A stretch of DNA of 64,000 nucleotides from Nemopilema nomurai (Eukaryota; Cnidaria; Scyphozoa; Rhizostomeae; Rhizostomatidae): positions 743,163 to 807,162 of the forward strand of contig ML133465.1 in NCBI GenBank assembly GCA_003864495.1. Reading direction: 5' to 3'. The translations under genes and the position numbers were made by a program. A model generated the notes under the pieces. The model was not told the origin of the DNA and did no database searches. It saw only the letters and a program-made list of their open reading frames with translations. Below are positions 11,546-24,754 of the stretch, piece by piece; the stretch's first letter is position 1, and the number at the start of each line of letters is the position of its first letter.

Positions 11546-12886
11546 GTAAGTAATACAATTGAGTAGCTGCATTTCCCTTAAAAGACCCAGAAGTCTTAGA
11601 ACTGAATGTAAATTAACGGAGACGAAACGCAGCTTAGCTCAGAGGACTACATAATCTAAAGGTAGAAACTCTTACCTATCCAATCAAAGTTGAGAAAACC
11701 AAATATTCACGTCGTCACTTCAAATATCGCTACCTTTTGTTTGATACAAGACAATGTGGCTATCATGTGATCTCTTTGATCAAAGCTGCAATATGCACGC
11801 TTAAGATGAATTGAATTACAGTGGTTTTAAACTAGGTGATCTTTGTCCATTGATTTATTGAAGTCATCTGGGCGCATATCGTAACCAACAGTAATTTGTA
11901 CTATAATCAATTATCTTTTAACAAGTCATACGCTATATGCAAGTAGTTTTGCATTGACATTAAATTATCAATAAGTAAAATCGTTGCCAAAAGAATAGTT
12001 TAGGAGTCGTAAAGTGCTCTACAAAATGATGAGCATGTAAGCATATAAGAAATGCACTCTGTTAGTAACAGATTGGAATGATCTTTGTTAATCTCAGTTA
12101 TTTTTGTTTATTGACGTGCCAACGTGTGTCACCGATAACATACTGCAGAAAAAAATCTGGGTGTGACTCCTCAAAGAAAGCGTAAAGAATGCATTTTATG
12201 GCAAACAATTGATAAATGAATACCATTAAACCTAGATTATTAGTTAGTCTAGAAAACATCGCTTTGCTTGTATTATCCGGAATCGGAATCGGAATCATCG
12301 AAGAAAACAGTTCTGGAAGTTTAATTTTACCTCTGAATGGTTCTATGAATAGGCAATGGTTAAATTCTTCTCTCAAATTCAATTACGAAGCATTGCGTTA
12401 GAATACATTAATTGTTATTGGTAAATATCAAAATATGGTACCCTTCTGCACAAATAATGGCAATGCTTCATGAACTATGATAGTTGATAAAATGCTTCAC
12501 CTTATTGGCACCATTTCGATTTTCTTTGATTACTAAGAACAACATTTGAATAAGAAAAATAAGATAAACAAGCTATTAATGCTTAATTGGAAAAAAGCTC
12601 TGGAAGAAATGAGGTTTCTCATATTATGGCTCTAATAAAAGAGGTAATTTTCAGTCGTTAAATGAAGAGATAAACACTATTTGATAAAAATTAAATTCCA
12701 GGCAATGTTTGAATGCAACATTATACCGCCGATCAAATGCAACAATGGGCATTAAAATAAAAATATACATAATTTGAATTTCTCGCTTTTCCATATAGTT
12801 CCTTCGCAAAAGCATTTTTTCTTTTCTCATCAAAGATATGTTCCGTTATTTAAAAAAGCATTTTTATTCAAGTTGCATTATTTCAG
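11546..12886 (+). other. Gene A intron between EGF2 and FTP1
   Basis: A 1.34 kb intron with a perfect donor and an acceptor TTATTTCAG. Apart from a short GGAATC triplet repeat near 12280-12296 I see nothing in it. The open frames on both strands at 12098-12401 overlap each other and show no domain. Confidence 0.6.
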
Positions 12887-13306
12887 AAAATCTTGCTCTT
12901 GGGAAGTATGCCTCTCAGTCATCAACATATGATGGCCAAGATGCAGAAGGCCTTGCTAGCTTTGGAAACGACGGAAACTATGATGCGGAGTGGGCCTCGT
13001 GTGCTCTTACATTACAAGAAGTTTCTCCTTGGTGGCAAGTGGATCTTAACCGACCAAGAATAGTGGCAATCATCAGAGTCACATTTTGTCTACATGAATG
13101 GGATATGATTAATCCATTCAACATTAGTGTCGGAGGAGACAGTTCAAATGGAGGACGCAACAACCAACTCTGCGTCAAGAATGGCAGCGCCAGTCGTTAT
13201 AATATGACCCTGTTCCCCTGCCATACTCTTCCCATTGGTCGGTATATAAGTGTATTTGTGAATCGCCTTGCTACTCTGAAAATAGCTGAGTTGGAAGTTT
13301 ACAAAG
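12887..13306 (+). CDS. Gene A, FTP1 (F-type-lectin-like) domain exon
   Basis: A 420-base phase 1-1 exon holding one complete FTP/fucolectin-like domain of 140 residues. Signatures by residue: ENLALGKYASQSST (1-14), FGNDGN (26-31, likely Ca-site loop), SPWWQVDL (47-54), INPFNISVGGDSSNGGRNN (75-93), LCV (95-97), GRYISVFV (118-125), ELEVYK (135-140). Four Cys are present (39, 68, 96, 112). In classical fucose binders a His follows the first Cys region and an Arg-x-Asp-Cys-Cys-x-x-Arg block precedes NPF. Here these are Leu41 and a stretch TFCLHEWDM, so fucose binding by the known mode is unlikely. Sequons NIS and NMT suggest glycosylation. The donor is AAAG|GTATGG. Confidence 0.88.
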
Positions 13307-13909
13307 GTATGGTTTACTTACCTATACAACAATATGATTGCTTTTTTTCATTATAACATTATAAATTCAACTGGCCATGGTTTCTTTTTATTAACTTCAG
13401 TAATCTTTCCCATTCAAAGTATGTCAAAGTATGTTGGACCATATCAATACCGCAAGCATTATCTAATGAAACTTGGTATACTTATGCAAATATTATCCTT
13501 ATTGTTTCGCATCAGTTTTTTAGAAATGGTAAGAAACAGTTCTTGGCAAATTAACAAGACAGCTTCAGTAGTCAGTGATAGGTGAATCAATTCATACGCG
13601 AATGCAAGCGAGATTTCGATTTAAGTTGAAAGGTTTTATAATTGGGGTTGGCAATACTTAACTCATTTAAATGAATTTTCCTCAGGTCTTTTCAGTTAAG
13701 ATGGATAAGGCAGCTGAAAAAAAATCATAAACTGCTCCATGCAAGAAAATTGCATCACTATAGCTTTAAAAAAGAAGCAGTTTTCTATAACACTTGATAC
13801 TAGTGCGCAATACTGAACTTTCAATATTAATCTTCCTAGCATGACAGTCCTTTCTATCAGAATTATCGTTTCAGATATTCATTAAGGGAGTATTTTCGTA
13901 TCTATTCAG

Positions 13910-14363
13910 CTCAAAACATCGCTTTAAATATGCCGTCATCCCAATCATCGACGTCCATAATCAATGAAGTCACGCAATTTGCCAGATTTGGAAATGATGG
14001 TAATATAACTGGGGACTGGGAAAGGTGCAGCATCACGGAGAATGACGACATGCCCTGGTGGCAGGTGGATCTGACAAAGCAAGCAGCAGTGATAGCTGTG
14101 CGAATAAAGAGTGGTGTGACTTGGGATCCACTCAGATCAATCCATTTGATGTCAGTGTTGGAGACGATAGTTCGAATGGTGGACGAAACAATGCACTGTG
14201 TGTGGATGATGGAACCCTAAATGATGGATGGTTCAAGATTTTTTGCCCGACGGTGCTGCATGGTCGATATGTGACTGTGTTTCTAAACAGAAAAGAGTTT
14301 CTTCAAGTTTGTGAAATTAGGGTTTATCGAAGGTACGTACTATCTGAGTCTAACTCAATCTAA
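13910..14363 (+). pseudogene. Gene A, terminal FTP2 exon with one-base frameshift
   Basis: Enters in phase 1 after TATTCAG with (A)QNIALNMPSSQSST, GNDGN and PWWQVDLTK, then continues in another frame from about 14133 with INPFDVSVGDDSSNGGRNN and GRYVTVFL to a stop at 14361-14363. Gene B reads CTCAAGATC where this copy has CTCAGATC, one A short at 14131-14138. Without the missing base the product ends at about 14220, losing the second half of the lectin fold. Because many homopolymer indels separate the copies, a consensus error is a real alternative. AATAAA follows at 14375-14380. Confidence 0.78.
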
Positions 14364-17300
14364 GTAATTCATCTAAATAAAACGTCTGTGAAGTTAGCAG
14401 AGGCTTAGTCATTTCATAAGTCAAGCTCAAAAAATTTCAACTCACTGTCTTCCCATCATCACTAGAGATTAAATCATTTTTGCTGTTTTTCTCCTGGCTT
14501 TTGTATTTCATTACTTCTTTACTTAACATTCGTGATGCTGTTCTCATCTTATACCAGAGTCTTTGACTACTTAATTTTACATCAGATGACTTGTAATACT
14601 ACAACTTCATTTCACTTCCAGGCATTGGTGACTGAAAATGCTATCCTTGAGATGTTCTGAAATGTTCTGAGAGGGGTTCTGAAAGAATTCGTAAACTTAT
14701 AGTTGAAGACCAAGTTGTTAAATACTGTGGATAGGTTTTGGCCAAACTAAATCAATTCATTATTAGCACTGCAAGTGTATTTAACTAGAAAGTAGAAAAA
14801 TTATTTGTATGCATTCCTGTTAAATCTGAGTGCTGGTTATTCTTGCAAATCAATTGAAACCTTTATACTCGGTTAGCATTTCAAATACATTTCTCAATCT
14901 ATAGCCACTTTTGTCAAGCCCTAATTAATTTGTTAGTGATTGTTGGTCATGTAGTATAAGTTTAGTGGTTAAAATCTTTATAAGCAACTCAGGGGCCCTG
15001 TCACAACACTTTTCACTTAGCATGCAATTTCAATATTTTATAACAACATAACAATCACTGGCTGTGAATAATCTTTAATTGTCTACTATATATCTTCAGT
15101 GTCAAAAAGTTTCCTTTTATTGGATCTTTCAAGTGTTTTTTTTCATCTTGCATTCTGATAATAAGCTTGTGAGATTATTACAAGTGCCGTCTTATTAATT
15201 AAACTAAAATTTGCATCTACAACATTTTAGCTTGAAAACAATTTCTTAGTTGTTCTGATGATTTTCTAGGCAAAATAATTTTTGTTTGATAAATAAAAAA
15301 CTATTTTGTAGCTATCCTTAGAAGTTTCTTTATATTCAAACTTTGCCTTTTCAGTCTTTGCAGTAAATAAGTAAAAAAATTTGTTTTTACAATTAACTTG
15401 ATGTGCCGAGAAAGCATTGTTTGAACTTTTCTTTATCTCAAACAATTTTGATTGCTGTCACGTTCCAAATGTGTTTAGGGCCCAGGCGCACAGACAGTAT
15501 TTTTGGCAACTCACATCTCCTTCCCAGGGGCAGTCTTTATTCCCGCAAGTAAAGATTCAAAATCAGCCGCAGGCTTGAATCAGTCTTTATGAATTCCTTT
15601 AATTAATGGAAAGGACTTTCTGTTTAACCTGCCCTTGGTTGTCGTACGTAAAGTTTCTACAGTACGCAACGGTATAAATGTAGAGTATGAATTTACGTGA
15701 ATGGAACAGAAGCAGAAAGCAATAAACTTTCTTCTGCATCTTTGCGTGTAATAGTGAAATTTTTGGTTCTTCTTATCAATTATCTGGATTATATACTACA
15801 AACCTTAACGAAGAGGAATGAAATGTTCCATGACTTGAAGTTTTGAATTAAATGTACTAACCAATATGAAGATATTTTCTTTTGATTCAATGCTTTCATT
15901 GATTTCTTAACTTAGGATTATCCTGTGTCTTGTCCCTAAAGCACCTTTGCTTCAAAGGTTCTGCAAGTTCTTCAAAAGTTTTCAATGATTACTCTTTACA
16001 TCTCCATAAGTGCATTTGTTAAAAATAGAATAGTCCCGTTGCTACAAAAATTAACACAAAACATAGTTTTTCCGGTACCTACACAACAACGACATAATTA
16101 TTTACGAATCGAGAAATATCACGCTTTATTGTGGGTTTCCCGATAATTATACATTTTATTTTGTTGAATCAACACCATTCTTACTATAATCAGCTTAATC
16201 TGTATTATCCTACTATACATTTTTGAAATCTAATGAACTTTTCATTTTGCTTGGCATACATTAAATTCTTTAAAACTTTGGAAATGTAGTATTTGCTTGA
16301 ATCTGAAACGACCAATCCTCATTTATCAGAAACATAACTAGCCTTTGAACATGAATACTGCACCTGAATGTCTGTGTAATAAAACAACGTTGAATCTGAA
16401 TTGAACTTCACACTGTGTAATAAAACACTATGCATCTTCGATGATCTTCTTTTAAGCTCCCTTCCTAAGAAAGCTATGAGGTAGGCAAAAATTTTCACCC
16501 TAATTGCCAGTTTTTCTTTCTCTTCAATATTAAAAAGGACCTTCGTGCACTGCCAAGCTTATGCAAGGGTGTAAATAAAAGTGAATTTCAAAAACTGTGT
16601 CACAAAATAGAGTTGATGGAGTGAACAATGCTTCCAAAGTTTGTTTACGTAGAATAAATGTACAGTGGACTTGTAGCCGACTGTCACGCGCTAATGTCTG
16701 CCATACAGTTATTGACTTCTCAATAACTTCGAAGTTCTTCTGCAATTAACTACTTTCAAAATAAAAAGAGATTGATGTCTTCTTTATATCATCTTGGTTA
16801 CCTTGTTATTCTTTACTTTGTAGTAGCTTTTAATGATATGTTCAAAATTCAATAGAATCTAGAGAACAAAGTCTGTACAAAATTTTTAGCTTTCTACGTT
16901 AATCTAAGATTATGGCAAACTCAACTCGACTTTCGACCAGTTGTTATTCTCTAAACAACCGTACACACTGACAACTATCTAAACTAGGAACAGGGAAATT
17001 GTGGTTCTTAGAAGATTAACATATTTATTCTTTCGTAATTATGTTCCGCTAAGTATGCACATGAAGCTTCATGTCGAAAGAAATCTCGCGAAGCTGTAAA
17101 AGTAATAAATAGGAAAAAAAGCGAGGAAGTGTGTTAAGCGTTTTATTTTGAGGTATGGTCGGCCTGCTTAGCTATGATGCAAACAAAATATGGAAGAGTG
17201 AATGGAACAACTTTCGCTGCCGTTGCCTAGTTACACAGAAAAGTTTCTAAAGTAAACAGTGCTCAAAACTTTTATTAAACAGCCATTTGGAGATAATCAA

Positions 17301-20300
17301 CGTTCTCATTCAATTAATAGTTTTTGAAATTGTTTTCCTAAGACTGTTTTTGTTTTGGATACAATTAGGAGTATTCGAGTGATTATTAAGAATTGTTTTG
17401 AAAGTACAGTCGATGGAATCAAATCAAATTAGCTTGTAAATGTAAAAGTCATATCGCTTGCACCTGTCCAAGGGTAATGGAAGTTTCTAGAAAACGCCGG
17501 CTTAATGAGAGGAGGTTAAAAGTAGTTAAATGACATGTCAGTGGCACTGTTCAATCAACTTATGATAGCTCTGTGCTAGACAGTTGAAATTTAGTGATAG
17601 TGCACACTTGTTAAAATTTGTAATCACTGTACATCCACATTTACCAGAAATACCAGAATTGAATGGAAAGGTAATGTCGATCCACATTTAGATTCTGTTT
17701 AAAGAAAGTGAACAATCTATTCACAGAGTAAATATTGTCAAGTAAAAAGTTGTTAATAGTTAGACATATTGGTACGAATTCTTTCTAAAATATCTGTCAA
17801 TTTTTTATGAAATGAAAGGGTCAAATTTGACGCCATATACCTTTGGGTATTGTTCTTCGGTTTTTTATAGATTATATAGACATCACGTCTTCTGTCACTT
17901 AAAAAACGTCAGTTTTCTCTATACATTTTTCATTTCATACGGATTGCAAAATGTTTCAAACTTGAAGCCACCAAACCCAAAGTAACCTGGAAGATTATTT
18001 TAAACGTTTACGGATAATACAAGCTTACATCTTATTTTATGACAGCACATGCATGTTTGGAAAATACTCTACGGTTAATCCCATTCGTTCAATGCTATCT
18101 CTTGTTATTCATATTTAGCTGAACGAAATTGTTAGTTATTTGAAATTTCTCTTCTTGTCGTAAAAGAGAAAAAGAAACTTGCAATCGGTTTTTACACTTA
18201 CAATCAGTCGTTCAGGAGCTCAGAAGTTATATTTGAGAAGTTGTGAAGATTATTTTAAATACAACAATGGTCAAAAGGGAGAAAAGGAAACTTCACATTC
18301 TGCAAAATAGAATATAATTCAGGTTACACCAAAAAAGATTGATTAGTTGCTTAATAGTGCACAAGAATAGGACAAACGTGGTCAAACAACATACTTCCTT
18401 TTTTGGTCAAGGCCATAAGGGTGAAACAGTTTTTCTTTGTTGCTGAGTGAATTCAATGGCCAAGCTAATTATTTCCTTAAAAGCAAACTTAGTCGTTTGC
18501 TTGCAGATAACAATAGTTTTAGCAAAAACGTGGAAGAGCTGAAGAGTTGAACTTACTTTCTTGTAAAGCAGCAATTAATCATCAAAATATGAAAAAGATA
18601 TGATATGATATGAAAAAAAAAATAATCAGCAAAAAGAAAGAAACGTTAAAATTGTAAAGAAAAAAGTTGTTAGTAGTTAGACATATTGTTACGAATTCCT
18701 TCTAAAAAGATCTCACAGTTTTTTTATATAATGAAAGGGTCAAACTTGACGCAATAGACCTTTGGGTATTGTTCTTCGGTTTTTTTGTAAGATCTTTGAG
18801 TCTGCAAACTTAAATTTCCATACAAATTTATTTGTCCAAATCCTTGAAGCACTTCTCGTTTTCCTAGCTTTTTAATTTCTTTTAATTTCTCACAAAATTT
18901 GTTGTAACTTACGAAATCGTAAGCAAATCTTCTGAAACCGAATAATACAAGACGATTGAGCATAATAAAATTGAAAATAGGTCAATATGTTTACGTTATT
19001 GAAAAGAATTATTTTACTAGAATGTTTTACGCAAAACACTGTTTGCTTTATATCTAGTCTTGCGCATTTCTTTGTTTACAAAAGTAATTGCCTAAAGCTA
19101 AAGAATTCTGTAATTTGAGTTTATTTGTTATTCTATGAAAAATGCAAACTTCTTTTAAATTACAAAAACAATTAGAAGGGTATAGGCAACTTTAACTTAA
19201 TCAAACAGCAAATTATTCAAGACAGCTAAGTGATATCTCACCTGTACAGAGCCGCTAAATTAATGAAAGGGATTATGGCCGACTCATTAAAAATGAAAGA
19301 ACGTATAATTGTTTTGCTGAAAGTAAACGGTGATGGTAAGTTTTAATAGAATTGTGCATGTGTAGACCAACGATAGAGTCCAGCAAGAGCCAGTAGAGCT
19401 CGGTGCAGCTAGAACTGAATGTCTTGAAAGGTAAGCATGAGTCTGCCTTTCTTTATGGGGCGAGTTTGCATTGCCAGTAAGCATGTAAGCACGAAAGTAT
19501 CATTTTAGTGTACGCAACTAAAATATATGTAATCAATCAGCATCACAGATGATTAAATTTCATAGACGTAATGTAAGAAATTGAGGAAAAAGGTAAGGGA
19601 CGCAAATTTGCAAGAAGGCTGTAATAAGAATAGTTGTGTATTTATTCTAATGCTCAATTTTGTGTGATCCGTAAATCTTATATTTAAAAAAAAGTTTAGC
19701 ATCTTAAAAGAAACTTTAAAAACTTCAACAAAAGGTGGAGCTTGTGTTAGGCTTTTTGTGTTTGACTTTTTGTCTGAGTCAAATTTCAACGAACTATTTG
19801 AAACTTGTCAATAAACAAACTGTTGCTTTTATGCCTCATGCTTTATGCTTAGTAGCCTTGCAACATTTCAGAACATATTTACGCTAATATTGGAAAATCA
19901 TGCTTATATTTAATCAATACATAAACTTTTGCATTTGAAATCTGTTTGACTCAGAGCAACGTTTAAAGTATGTATTTAGAAAAGATGAGTAGAAAACTTT
20001 CAATTCAATTAATATCATTGATTAACTGGAAAAGTATGAATATCTAAACCGTTTGAAAGAATGGGTGATAGTTAAGATTCAAAGACACATCTTTACATTG
20101 CCTAAAAAGTTTTGCATAGCATTTTCTTTACAGGTGCCTCTCTATTTTGTCTTCTGCTACATCCAGTTAACATTGGTAAGTACAATTTCGGCTTCTGCAG
20201 TTTCGACATCAATGAGTGCATAAAATGAGTACATAAAGTTAATTACTAATTCAAGGTACTGCTCGAGAAGTTTTACAATTGTATTGATAGTAACACCAAT

Positions 20301-22537
20301 AAATTCACAGTTTTGGATCGCAACCTTGAAATAGGAATGGGATTTTCCATTAAAACTCTTTCTGTCCACAAAGCATGGGATTTTCCATTAAAAAATAGAC
20401 AGACTCAAAAACGCCTGGTGGAAAGAGGAACTAGCTTGCCCAATCATACGAAAATTTCCGTCACTGTATATTTTGGCACAATCTGGATTCTCCAACAGAT
20501 GTTGTCATATAGCCGAATCATAGTTAACTTGGGCATTGCTTTTTTTACAATTTCGACGGGCTGCTCTTATTCTGCAGACGTTTTGGTCCTTATGCTCGTG
20601 GGAACATGCTGTTTTATTCATTCCTTTAATCTTTGAGTAGTGCGTCCGTTAAAGTATGTTGTTAAGGAACGTTTTTTTCCATTACAACCAATCATGTGCT
20701 CTTCTTATCACCCTCTAGTGTTTTCGATCCGCAACTGGCTATTTATTTTGTCAGATTTTGGTTATTTTTCGACGTTTGCATTGTCCGAGAAGCGTCGGAC
20801 TAAAATGCACTTTTAGTATAGAAAACTGGTCCCGCAATTTCTAGCCATACTGAAGTTTTGTGACGCAAAGCATTTGTTCACACACAACAGCACTTTCTTT
20901 GACAAGTTTCATGAGTGTGCTAGCTGGGCCAAGTTCTATCAACTTCAACCACAGTGAACAGGAATTCAATGGTTAGAGAAAATACAAATTTAAAGGCTGA
21001 AGATAATTTTATCTGAGGCACTCTGGTTGCAATCTCATCTTATGTCATCTAAAGTTCTATTTTAAACAGCACAGGCATTGCAAGTGAGGTTTTTTGTTGC
21101 TGAATTAGAAAATAAGGCAGATTCGCCATGATATAAACTTTCCTTTGTTTAAAGGAGAACTGACACGCAAAAATAACTTGGGCTTATTCTATGCAGAATT
21201 TATCGCTGACTTCAAATCTGGAAAAATTTTTCTACTTAGAATTGCAGTTTTTCTCATATTTGCCCCTTTATTCGTCAATTACGTGTTGAAGCAATAGCCA
21301 AAAGACAAACGAAATCTAAGAGAGTCGGCGGTAAAAGCGATCCTGCAACCTGCTATGGGAGCAGAAATATGAATTCAAGAAAAACGGGTTGACGGGACCT
21401 GCTAGTGTGACTAAAAAATAATTTCACCGAACTTGGTTATCATATTTTAACAGAGGTTGAGACACTAGGGAATAACCTAGTCTTGCAATAAGACCACCCC
21501 CACCCAAGTCAAAAGTGTTTTCAAAAGAAGATAATGCGCCAGTTGATATTCCTATGACAGTTAAACAGCTTTTTCTTCAAATAAGAAATCAAGTTCTTGC
21601 CTAAGAGCTAAAAGCCTATTTCGTAAATCCAGATTCTTCAACAGCCTTAAAGGTAATTCGCTAAACCCTTCGCACCCGGTGAAAATGGCATATAATCGGC
21701 ACAAGTGCGACTTTCAACCCGTTTTTCCTATTTAATATCACGACCCAGTTAACGGGTTTGAAACATAAAAAACAATCATATAATGCTACGTTGATAATGA
21801 ATAACTTGCAGTTCCGTTTAGGGCATTATAGGCATTTCAGCGAATAAGGCCATACAGGCAAAGAAGTCTGGACGAAGACGCCTCGATCTGAAATGAAATT
21901 CTAGTTTTGACGATACCTGATCCCATTAAGATTGTAGCAATGGCAATGTTTTTAATATAAACTCTATATCAATTTGTACTTCCAGTCTGTTCTTTGTTCA
22001 TAATATCGTCACTGTTGAGCCATGGGACGACTGTCTGCTCAAGCGGCAGCGCTGGTTGGTAGCAAAAACTCAGACGGCTGAAATTTTCCATTTGTTTCAA
22101 AATCAGTGTAATAAAACTCCAATTCAGAGTCTCAAACCATTGAAAAGTCAATTATGTGTCAAAAATGCAAAACTAGCTTCTTTCAGATGCACAAAATAAA
22201 CATTTGTCCACTGCATTTTCTAAAAAATTTCTATAAAGAAACACAATGCATGCTGAGAACATGTCACTTGTGACGTCAAAGATGATCACTCGTGACAATT
22301 TTCGTTTCGAGTCTCAAGTTGTCGGAACAATTGTCGTTTCCCAACTTAAAACGCATGTCTTTCAAAAATGGTAACTGCGACTTAGAAAAATTTTCCAATC
22401 CCGGAATTTGCTTGTCACAAACTACCGTTTTAGCCAACCTTCTTTTTGCGTTCAGTTCTCCTTCAATATATAATCACAATAATATATATATTCACAATAT
22501 TTTCCTTCGCTTCATAGTCCTATTTACCTCTTTGTAG
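14364..22537. other. Intergenic DNA between genes A and B
   Basis: Copy of the 357-8690 stretch. It matches unit 3 nearly base for base throughout. It matches unit 1 closely only after about 16.4 kb. It lacks the GA microsatellite and keeps the TGACGTCA site (22271-22278). The same domain-less short frames on both strands recur because the DNA is duplicated, not because they are conserved. Confidence 0.6.
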
Positions 22538-22597
22538 ACTGTGTGTTTCATGGAAACAATTCAAAACAACGAATAAACAAGTCATGTTATTGCAGCT
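22538..22597 (+). CDS. Gene B, candidate small 5' exon
   Basis: Same 60-base phase 1-1 candidate as in gene A, with acceptor TTTGTAG and donor GTGAGT intact. In the coding phase it is identical to gene A. It remains uncertain whether it is coding or 5' UTR. Confidence 0.35.
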
Positions 22598-22927
22598 GTG
22601 AGTACGACAAACGTGGTAATCGAAGACCTTTATCTTGTCAACGCAATAATGCAATCGGTTGAGAGCTGTTTCGACGCTGATAAGTTGTCCATCATATATA
22701 CAATGTCTCACAATGAGTTAACGCTAAAATTGTAAGATAGTAACACCTCAAAACCTTCATAGTTAAGCAACTTGATTTCCAACTTTCATCGATCTAGTTT
22801 TCGATTTTCTGTGACGACAGTTGTGTTTATTTTCACTAAAATTACACCTCTTCTTTCTAGAGATAAGAATAGAATAAATACAAAAGCATTTAAAATTCTT
22901 TCTAAAAATAATTGTTTCTCTTCCTAG

Positions 22928-23240
22928 GTTGTGGATACTGGTGACTTTGAAAGATGTCAATGGAGAAATACTTCGATTATCATGCAAAACGTTTGCCAAC
23001 TTCTCTGTTGTGCTTGAAGATCGCTCACTTAGGGCCGCCTTCCGCACGTTTGATAGTCTTGATGAGTATACGTGTAAGTTTGAATGCATTCAAGAACAGC
23101 TATGCAAATCTATCAATGTAAATGAGGAGCTTGGTGCTTGTCAGTTGAACAACAAATCAGCACAGGACCCTAACGACGGCATCGAAACACAGGCAGCAGC
23201 TGGTTGGACATACTATTCTACTCGCTACGATGAAATGCAT
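22928..23240 (+). CDS. Gene B, PAN/Apple domain exon
   Basis: Identical in its protein to the gene A PAN exon (LSCKTF, EYTCKFECIQEQLCKS, GACQLNN, ending DEMH) with the same borders, TTCCTAG before and GTATGT after. An alternative phase-1 start is at 22954. Gene B is the best candidate in the window for a full-length functional gene, because every exon from here to its FTP2 stop is open. Its joined product from the PAN exon would be roughly 500 residues plus an unidentified N-terminus. Confidence 0.82.
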
Positions 23241-23419
23241 GTATGTTTTAAAACAGATTTCAATTGCTTGACACAATAGAGAAGACTGATATATAATTAA
23301 AACGTTATTTTAAAGTACTTTAGCAATAGATATGCCTACGAAAATGTATGACACTATTAAAAGGGCTTTTGGGGCTAAATGTTTTATTCCGATTGTAAGT
23401 GATTTTTACATTTTTGCAG

Positions 23420-23507
23420 GTTGGTCAGCTCTGCCAATCAAAACATCCTTGCAGGAGTGGAGAAAAGTGCGTTGATACATGCACATGCCCTGGTTATCGA
23501 TGTCTCG
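23420..23507 (+). CDS. Gene B, Cys-rich linker exon
   Basis: 88 bases, phase 0 in and phase 1 out, reading VGQLCQSKHPCRSGEKCVDTC and TCPGYRCL. Acceptor TTTTTGCAG and donor CTCG|GTGAGG are unchanged from gene A. Confidence 0.78.
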
Positions 23508-23848
23508 GTGAGGCAATTCAGCCATTCTGCAAAAAACTAATTTGATGAACAGAATTAAAAGAAGCTGCCAAATAATTTTAGTTCATCTGCTGGCCTTACA
23601 AAATCTTTATCTTTCATTAAAATTCTTTGTCACTTCAATCACTCTATTTGCCAGGAAGATACCTTTTGCTGTATTTTTTACATTTAATTTTCGTTTGTTT
23701 TTTTTAAAACAAAATCTATAAAAGAAATGTATTTCACAAGCACGAACATTAAACCAAAGGTTCTTGAATCGTTACTTTGCCCTTCGCTTTTCTAGACGAT
23801 TTTAATTTCTTCAAAGAAATGAAAATTGGAAGCTCTTGATTTTGACAG

Positions 23849-23932
23849 TCTTTGATGAATGCAATGCTAAAATACACAGCTGCCATCAGAAGGCAAACTG
23901 TAAAGTAACAAAGATAACCTCAATTTATGAAA
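23849..23932 (+). pseudogene. Gene B, relic cbEGF exon
   Basis: Same dead half-EGF as at 10001, following TTTTGACAG: FDECN and HSCHQKANC, then no further Cys. It lies in the intron between the Cys-rich and EGF1 exons. Confidence 0.63.
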
Positions 23933-24640
23933 TAAGCAGCATGAAAGCAAATGGAAACACCGACACGTTCTTTCCAGGATCGAAATTGTGTTCTAATCCT
24001 AAAAGCAAGTGAGTTGATAAATATTGTCGGTAGTGAAACTTTGTACAAACAGATCTTAAAGGAGAGCTGGTTTTAAGGCAGTTATCATGTCATAGCAAAG
24101 CCTTTGATTATGATAGTTTTTTCAATGATTTTCACCAGCAATAGGAACATTGAAGTAGCCATATTGCTACTTCAATCGTGAAAAGCTACGATGACCCTAA
24201 ATTATATACGTAGTTGTAAAAACCCATAAAAATGGAATAGAATTAGGCCTGTCTTTTCCTGAAGAAGGATCGGGAATGTTATCGACGATTAGAACGAAAG
24301 TTTTACTGCTGTTACGGAGACAATTCATTTTTAATTCTACCAATTAAACCTGAACCAAAATTTAAACAACCAATAAGGCAAATTGGTTGAAATTAAAAGA
24401 TTATTGTTGCAAAGATTATAGCATAAGGAATGATAAAATTCGTCTTTTGATCAGGTAATCCATTATTGTTTCACACATACCAGCTTGCAGAGTGATGGAC
24501 GGAATGAAACTGAATTCCATTATACTTTCATTAAAAAAGAGTGTTATTGGCAATTTCAACCCTTTCTATATCAATTGATGCTATTTTCTTCCTATTATGA
24601 AGAGTTATTCGTTCATAAAGTTCACATTTCTTGCTTTCAG

Positions 24641-24754
24641 ATGTCAATGAATGCCAAAGTTCTCCTTGCAAAAACGGTGGCTCATGCAGCAATCTCGTGA
24701 ACATGTACAGATGTGAATGTTTGCCAGGATATACTGGCTTGAACTGCGAAACTG
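24641..24754 (+). CDS. Gene B, cbEGF exon 1
   Basis: 114-base phase 1-1 exon with [16 protein letters not shown] ... [14 protein letters not shown]. All six Cys and the calcium-binding residues are present. Acceptor GCTTTCAG, donor GTACAT. Confidence 0.85.

Larger units (their letters stand above)
1..13909. repeat. Tandem unit 1 of the ~13.85 kb segmental array (5' end outside window)
   Basis: Runs from inside the FTP2 exon of gene Z to the base before the FTP2 exon of gene A. It carries the Z tail, about 8 kb of intergenic DNA and most of gene A. By eye it is nearly identical to unit 2 from about 2.6 kb onward (offset about 13,840-13,848). The first ~2.5 kb is clearly more diverged from units 2 and 3. 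Confidence 0.85.
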
